Assembly: GCF_036670015.1 (NCBI RefSeq) | Contig: NZ_CP137636.1 | Location: 350,501-414,500 of the forward strand | DNA length: 64,000 bases | Reading direction: 5' to 3' | DNA from: Niallia sp. XMNu-256 | GTDB taxonomy: Bacteria > Bacillota > Bacilli > Bacillales > Cytobacillaceae | In this document: one piece after another, positions 59,760-64,000 of the stretch | How positions within the stretch are numbered: the first letter of the stretch is position 1 | Layout: every line of letters begins with the position of its first letter | Position numbers and translations under genes: made by a program | Notes under the pieces: generated by a model | Seen by the model: only the letters and a program-made list of their open reading frames with translations | Database searches by the model: none | Told to the model about the DNA's origin: nothing

Positions 59760-60812
59760 ATGTGGAAAAGGCTGATCATCGTTTCTGTTGTTTGTCTTTT
59801 ATTCTTTGTAGGTTGTAATAAGAAAGAGGCTTTAGAACTGGAACAACGACAAGACGAAGTGGCTACAGAGAGGGAAAAGCGGACTGTTCCTTCACAAAAA
59901 AATGACGAATATCCGTATCAATTTCCTTTAACAGGAATCGGAAGTGAAGAGGAAATCCAAGGCAGAGCGGTCGCTGTTATGATCAATAACCATCCATTAG
60001 CGAGGCCTCAATCAGGTCTAAATCAGGCGGATATTGTTTTTGAATTATTAGCTGAAGGAAAGGTCACACGATTCTTGGCTATTTTTCAAAGTGAAAAGCC
60101 GAACAAGGTTGGGCCCGTAAGAAGTGCGCGAAAGTATTATATTGAACTTGCAAAGGGCTATGACAGTCTTTTTGTAGCTCACGGCTATAGTCCTGAAGCG
60201 GAACAAATGCTGAAACACGGATTTATTGACCATATTAATGGAATGCAACACGATGGAACTCTTTTTAAAAGAGCGAAAAACCGAAAGGCTCCTCATAACT
60301 CTTATATCTATTTTGATGATATTGTAAAAGGAGCAAACAAGAACAATTACGACATGAATCAAGCACCTAATTCTTTAGATTTTCTGTCCGATAAAGAAAT
60401 AGAAACTTTGGTGGGAGAGCAGGCAATCTCGATTGATATTTCTTACAATGATTCAGCTTTTAATTCAAAGTTAGAGTACGATGAAGATCTAAAGAAGTAC
60501 GAACGCTATAGTGCTGGTAAGCTAACAGTCGATTACGATTCCGACGAACCTGTTTTAATCGATAATCTTTTAGTGATTGAAACGTCACATAAAGTAATTG
60601 ATGATGCAGGAAGACGCGAAATAGATTTAACAAGTGGTGGCAAAGGTTACCTATTTCAAAAAGGGAAGATGATTACCGTTGAATGGAAGAATGTTGAAGG
60701 TAGAATATTGCCTTATTATAATGGCGTGAAAGCCGAATTGGTTCCAGGTAGAACATGGGTGAATGTAATTCCAAAGAGCTCAGGACTAGATGGAGCGATT
60801 TCTTTCCAATAG
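59760..60812 (+). CDS. yerB: DUF3048 lipoprotein YerB
   Basis: A 350-residue lipoprotein with lipobox LLFFVGC (Cys about 18) and the DUF3048 domain: PLTGIGSEEE, RAVAVMINNHPLARPQSGL, FLAIFQSEKPNKVGPVRSAR, and a C-terminal beta-rich half (GKMITVEWKNVEGR). Matches B. subtilis YerB, a putative extracytoplasmic wall-linked protein. ATG 59760 is chosen for GAGGTG 7 bases upstream. Likely cotranscribed with yerA. Confidence 0.92.
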   Translation: MWKRLIIVSVVCLLFFVGCNKKEALELEQRQDEVATEREKRTVPSQKNDEYPYQFPLTGIGSEEEIQGRAVAVMINNHPLARPQSGLNQADIVFELLAEGKVTRFLAIFQSEKPNKVGPVRSARKYYIELAKGYDSLFVAHGYSPEAEQMLKHGFIDHINGMQHDGTLFKRAKNRKAPHNSYIYFDDIVKGANKNNYDMNQAPNSLDFLSDKEIETLVGEQAISIDISYNDSAFNSKLEYDEDLKKYERYSAGKLTVDYDSDEPVLIDNLLVIETSHKVIDDAGRREIDLTSGGKGYLFQKGKMITVEWKNVEGRILPYYNGVKAELVPGRTWVNVIPKSSGLDGAISFQ

Positions 60813-60893
60813 TATTGTTTTCTAAAGAAAAAGGTTCCTTTACTGAGGGCCACTGCCTATAATGGATTTTAGTGTTGAAAAGGAGTAAGAGTC

Positions 60894-61214
60894 ATGCAAA
60901 TTGATAAGCTAAGAGGAAAAGAATTAGACCAATTGTTTAATGCCGTTCTTTCTTTAGATAATTTAGAAGAATGTTACCGTTTTTTCGATGATCTTTGTAC
61001 GGTAAATGAAATTCAATCATTGGCCCAACGATTAGAAGTGGCAAGGATGTTACAGGAAGGGAACACTTATCATACAATCGAGACGGAAACAGGGGCAAGC
61101 ACAGCGACAATCTCACGGGTAAAGCGTTGTCTGAACTATGGAAATGATGCATATGAAATGGCGTTAAAACGAATTAAGAAGCAGCAGGAACCAGAAGAGG
61201 AAGCCGATAAATAA
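60894..61214 (+). CDS. yerC: TrpR-like DNA-binding protein YerC
   Basis: A 106-residue helical protein of the YerC/YecD branch of TrpR repressors; helix-turn-helix at about residues 50-80 (LEVARMLQEGNTYHTIETET) and ASTATISRVKRCL recognition helix. Same gene order as B. subtilis (yerB-yerC-pcrB). Ligand and targets unknown. Confidence 0.92.
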   Translation: MQIDKLRGKELDQLFNAVLSLDNLEECYRFFDDLCTVNEIQSLAQRLEVARMLQEGNTYHTIETETGASTATISRVKRCLNYGNDAYEMALKRIKKQQEPEEEADK

Positions 61215-61250
61215 AGTCAGCTAGATAGCATTAATATAGATAGAGTTCAT

Positions 61251-61280
61251 GCACAAGAGTCATTTTTCTTGTGCTTTTTT
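61251..61280 (+). terminator. Terminator of yerC
   Basis: GCACAAGA pairs with TCTTGTGC (loop GTCATTT), followed by TTTTTT. Confidence 0.88.
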
Positions 61281-61407
61281 CAATTTACGTTTTAAAAAGG
61301 TTGACATGTTAAAATGTGACAGACGCATCCCTCTTATTTTCTTTTTTTCAATTAATATCTCAAATGCTATAATGGTGTAATGGAAATGTAGAATGGAGGA
61401 AGCTTGC

Positions 61408-62106
61408 ATGTATGATTTCCGGGATTGGAGGCATGTTTTTAAACTAGACCCCAATAAAACAATTACGGATGAAGCACTAGAAAAGATCTGTGAATCAGGA
61501 ACAGATGCAATTTTGATCGGTGGGACAGACGGAGTCACATTAGATAATGTGTTAGACTTAATGGCTCGTGTTCGACGTTATACCGTTCCTTGTATCCTAG
61601 AAATATCATCGATTGACACTGTGACACCAGGATTTGATTTGTATTTCGTCCCAACGGTGTTGAATAGTCGGGAGACAAAGTGGATTACAGGCTTACATCA
61701 GGAAGCCATTAAGGAATACGGGTTTGCCATGAATTGGGAGGAATTCGTCATTGAAGGCTACTGTATTTTAAATAGTGATTGTAAAGCAGCCAGGCTGACG
61801 AATGCACATACCGAATTATCAAAGGAAGACGTGGCAGCCTATGCGATAATGGCAGAAAAAATGTTCCATTTGCCAATCTTTTATATAGAATACAGCGGAA
61901 CTTACGGCGACCCAGAAGTGGTAGCTGCCGTGAAAAATGAGCTTGAACAGACCGTTTTATTTTATGGTGGCGGGATTACAAATCAGAATCAAGCAAAAGA
62001 AATGGCGGCCTTAGCGGATGTCGTTGTAGTAGGAAACATTATTTATGATGATTTAAAGGAAGCTCTGTTAACTGTACAAACGGTAAGAGATAGTATTAAG
62101 AAGTGA
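61408..62106 (+). CDS. pcrB: Heptaprenylglyceryl phosphate synthase PcrB
   Basis: A 232-residue TIM-barrel prenyltransferase that joins sn-glycerol-1-phosphate and heptaprenyl diphosphate, forming an archaeal-type ether lipid precursor. Motifs [29 protein letters not shown] and [12 protein letters not shown] match the family. ATG 61408 has GGAGG 7 bases upstream. It precedes pcrA as in all Bacillus. Confidence 0.95.
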   Translation: MYDFRDWRHVFKLDPNKTITDEALEKICESGTDAILIGGTDGVTLDNVLDLMARVRRYTVPCILEISSIDTVTPGFDLYFVPTVLNSRETKWITGLHQEAIKEYGFAMNWEEFVIEGYCILNSDCKAARLTNAHTELSKEDVAAYAIMAEKMFHLPIFYIEYSGTYGDPEVVAAVKNELEQTVLFYGGGITNQNQAKEMAALADVVVVGNIIYDDLKEALLTVQTVRDSIKK

Positions 62107-62161
62107 TCTATGATAAAATATAAATAAGAACATATGTTTGATATGGCGGTGATGAACGAAA

Positions 62162-64000
62162 ATGAATTATTTAACAGACAAACTGTTAAATGGTCTAAAT
62201 CCGGAGCAACAAAGGGCTGTTAAAACGACAGATGGCCCTTTATTGATCATGGCAGGTGCCGGTAGTGGTAAAACACGGGTCCTCACCCACCGGATTGCTT
62301 ATTTAATGGTAGAAAAATACGTGAATCCTTACAATATTTTAGCGATTACTTTTACGAATAAAGCTTCGCGCGAGATGAGGGAACGGATTCAAAAAATGAT
62401 GGGTGGAACGGCTGATCAAGTATGGATTTCAACGTTCCACTCCATGTGTGTACGGATATTACGAAGAGATATTGATCGAATCGGCTTTAATCGGAACTTT
62501 ACAATCTTAGATACTTCAGACCAACTCTCAGTTATTAAACAAATTCTAAAGGACAAAAACATTGATCCGAAAAAATTTGATCCACGTGGAATCCTAAGCA
62601 GTATTAGTTCTGCGAAAAATGAACTAATCGATCCAGAACAATATGCGAAAAACGCTGGGGATTACTTTGAAAATGTCGTAAGTGAGGTTTATACCGAATT
62701 TCAAAAGCGATTACGTAAAAACCAATGTCTAGATTTCGACGACCTCATCATGACAACCATTCAACTATTCAAACGAGTACCCGAAGTTCTCGAATACTAC
62801 CAACGAAAGTTTCAATACATCCACGTCGACGAATATCAAGACACGAACAGATCTCAATACATGCTTGTAAGGTTATTGGCGGCACGTTTTCAGAATTTAT
62901 GTGTAGTCGGCGATTCGGATCAATCCATCTACCGCTGGCGTGGAGCAGATATTGGCAACATTTTATCGTTTGAAAAAGATTACCCAAGAGCAGAAGTGAT
63001 TCTGCTTGAGCAAAATTACCGGTCGACGAAACGAATTCTTCAAGCGGCGAATAAAGTCATTTCCAATAACTCAAGTCGTAAGGAAAAGAACTTGTGGACG
63101 GAAAATCCTGAAGGGAATAAAATTGAATATTTCCGTGCTGACAGTGAACAAGGGGAAGCACAATTTGTCGTTAGTAAAATGAAAGAATTAATGAAGCAAG
63201 AGAATCGAAAGTATTCAGATATGGCGATTTTATACCGAACCAATGCCCAGTCCCGTGTCATGGAGGAAGTTCTTTTAAAATCAAACATTGAATACTCGAT
63301 TGTCGGAGGAACAAAGTTCTATGATCGAAAAGAGATCAAGGATGTTCTCGCTTATCTTCGTTTAATTGCCAATCCAGATGATGATATTAGCTTGCAAAGA
63401 GTTATTAATGTTCCAAAAAGAGGAATTGGATCAACTTCATTTGATAAAATGGCTAATTTTGCTGGCAATCATGATATTTCTATTTATCAAGCTCTTGATT
63501 CAGTAGAATTAATAGGATTGAGCCCGAAAATTACAAAGGCAACAGTGCAATTTAGAAATTTAATCAATGGTTATACACAAATGCAAGAGTATTTATCTGT
63601 CACTGAATTGGTTGAAGAGGTCCTTGATAAAACAGGTTATCGGGATATGTTAAAAGCAGAAAATACGATAGAATCTCAAAGTAGACTTGAAAACATCGAA
63701 GAGTTTTTATCCGTAACAAAGAACTTTGAAGAAAATAGTGAGGATAAAAGTTTGATTGGCTTTTTAACAGACCTCGCACTTGTAGCCGATATTGATAAAT
63801 TAGATGATGATGGTGAACAAGCGGATGCGGTTGTGTTAATGACAGTCCATTCAGCAAAAGGGCTCGAATTTCCAGTTGTCTTTTTAATCGGACTAGAGGA
63901 AGGGGTATTCCCGCATAGTCGATCTTTAATGGAATTGGAAGAAATGGAGGAAGAAAGACGGTTACTGTATGTAGCGGCGACTAGAGCTGAAGAACGGCTT
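62162..64000 (+). CDS. pcrA: ATP-dependent DNA helicase PcrA (3' end beyond window)
   Basis: The first 613 codons of the UvrD-type helicase. Walker A AGAGSGKT (about 33-40), motif Ia TFTNKAS, Walker B VDEYQDTN, motif [15 protein letters not shown], motif IV EQNYRS, motif [11 protein letters not shown] and motif VI beginning YVAATRA are visible. It unwinds DNA in repair and rolling-circle replication and removes RecA. The frame is open to the window edge; about 125 residues are missing. Confidence 0.96.
   Translation, partial: MNYLTDKLLNGLNPEQQRAVKTTDGPLLIMAGAGSGKTRVLTHRIAYLMVEKYVNPYNILAITFTNKASREMRERIQKMMGGTADQVWISTFHSMCVRILRRDIDRIGFNRNFTILDTSDQLSVIKQILKDKNIDPKKFDPRGILSSISSAKNELIDPEQYAKNAGDYFENVVSEVYTEFQKRLRKNQCLDFDDLIMTTIQLFKRVPEVLEYYQRKFQYIHVDEYQDTNRSQYMLVRLLAARFQNLCVVGDSDQSIYRWRGADIGNILSFEKDYPRAEVILLEQNYRSTKRILQAANKVISNNSSRKEKNLWTENPEGNKIEYFRADSEQGEAQFVVSKMKELMKQENRKYSDMAILYRTNAQSRVMEEVLLKSNIEYSIVGGTKFYDRKEIKDVLAYLRLIANPDDDISLQRVINVPKRGIGSTSFDKMANFAGNHDISIYQALDSVELIGLSPKITKATVQFRNLINGYTQMQEYLSVTELVEEVLDKTGYRDMLKAENTIESQSRLENIEEFLSVTKNFEENSEDKSLIGFLTDLALVADIDKLDDDGEQADAVVLMTVHSAKGLEFPVVFLIGLEEGVFPHSRSLMELEEMEEERRLLYVAATRAEERL

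Overview
The window is a low-GC chromosomal segment of an endospore-forming member of the Bacillaceae. The right half follows, from my memory of the Bacillus subtilis map, the order moxR/DUF58/transglutaminase - guaA - pbuG - yebG - purE operon - yerA - yerB - yerC - pcrB - pcrA. Recognisable PurR, Fur, WalR, MhqR-type and SigB-type sites also point to a Bacillus relative. Nitrate-respiration genes and an IMEF-type encapsulin suggest a facultative, iron-storing Bacillus-like species; the exact species cannot be read from the sequence.

Layout. 1-5.1 kb: the end of an ATP-grasp ligase gene, a manganese catalase, two small CotF-like coat proteins and a YflT-type stress protein (two SigB-type promoters), and a conserved unknown. 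5.8-7.0 kb: an MFS transporter. 7.2-17.5 kb: one long co-oriented cluster with a NarI-like membrane subunit, a cytoplasmic NapA/NasC-type molybdoenzyme, a four-cluster ferredoxin, a Tat-exported Rieske protein, three small proteins, a NarK transporter fused to a PAS domain, a sensor-less histidine kinase, an NreC-like regulator, an NreA-like GAF protein and a triple-PAS kinase. It looks like a complete nitrate uptake, reduction and sensing unit of unusual composition. 17.7-25.4 kb: ribosomal protein L25/Ctc, an MFS pump, a YerD-like flavoprotein, a quinone-stress operon with an MhqR-type operator, and an M48 protease-ankyrin fusion. 25.5-31.7 kb: meso-DAP dehydrogenase, RNase J, the IMEF cargo and encapsulin shell, a Fur-box-controlled unknown and an MBL hydrolase.

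32-41.6 kb is an envelope cluster: a VWA lipoprotein, a frameshifted small membrane protein, a transglutaminase lipoprotein, a WalR-box 3D-domain protein, then MoxR, DUF58 and a TgpA-like transglutaminase. 41.6-55 kb is purine metabolism: guaA, pbuG and purE are each preceded by a guanine riboswitch and PurR box(es). The purine operon is broken: purB, purC, purS, purQ and the first half of purL are absent between purK and purF, and the rest of purL is a heavily frameshifted remnant, while purE, purK, purF, purM, purN, purH and purD are intact.

55-64 kb holds a 41-codon gene, a DUF2642 protein, an ArsB-type transporter, a DUF2892 protein, then yerA, yerB, yerC, pcrB and the start of pcrA, which runs off the right edge. 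No rRNA, tRNA, CRISPR array, prophage or insertion sequence was seen.
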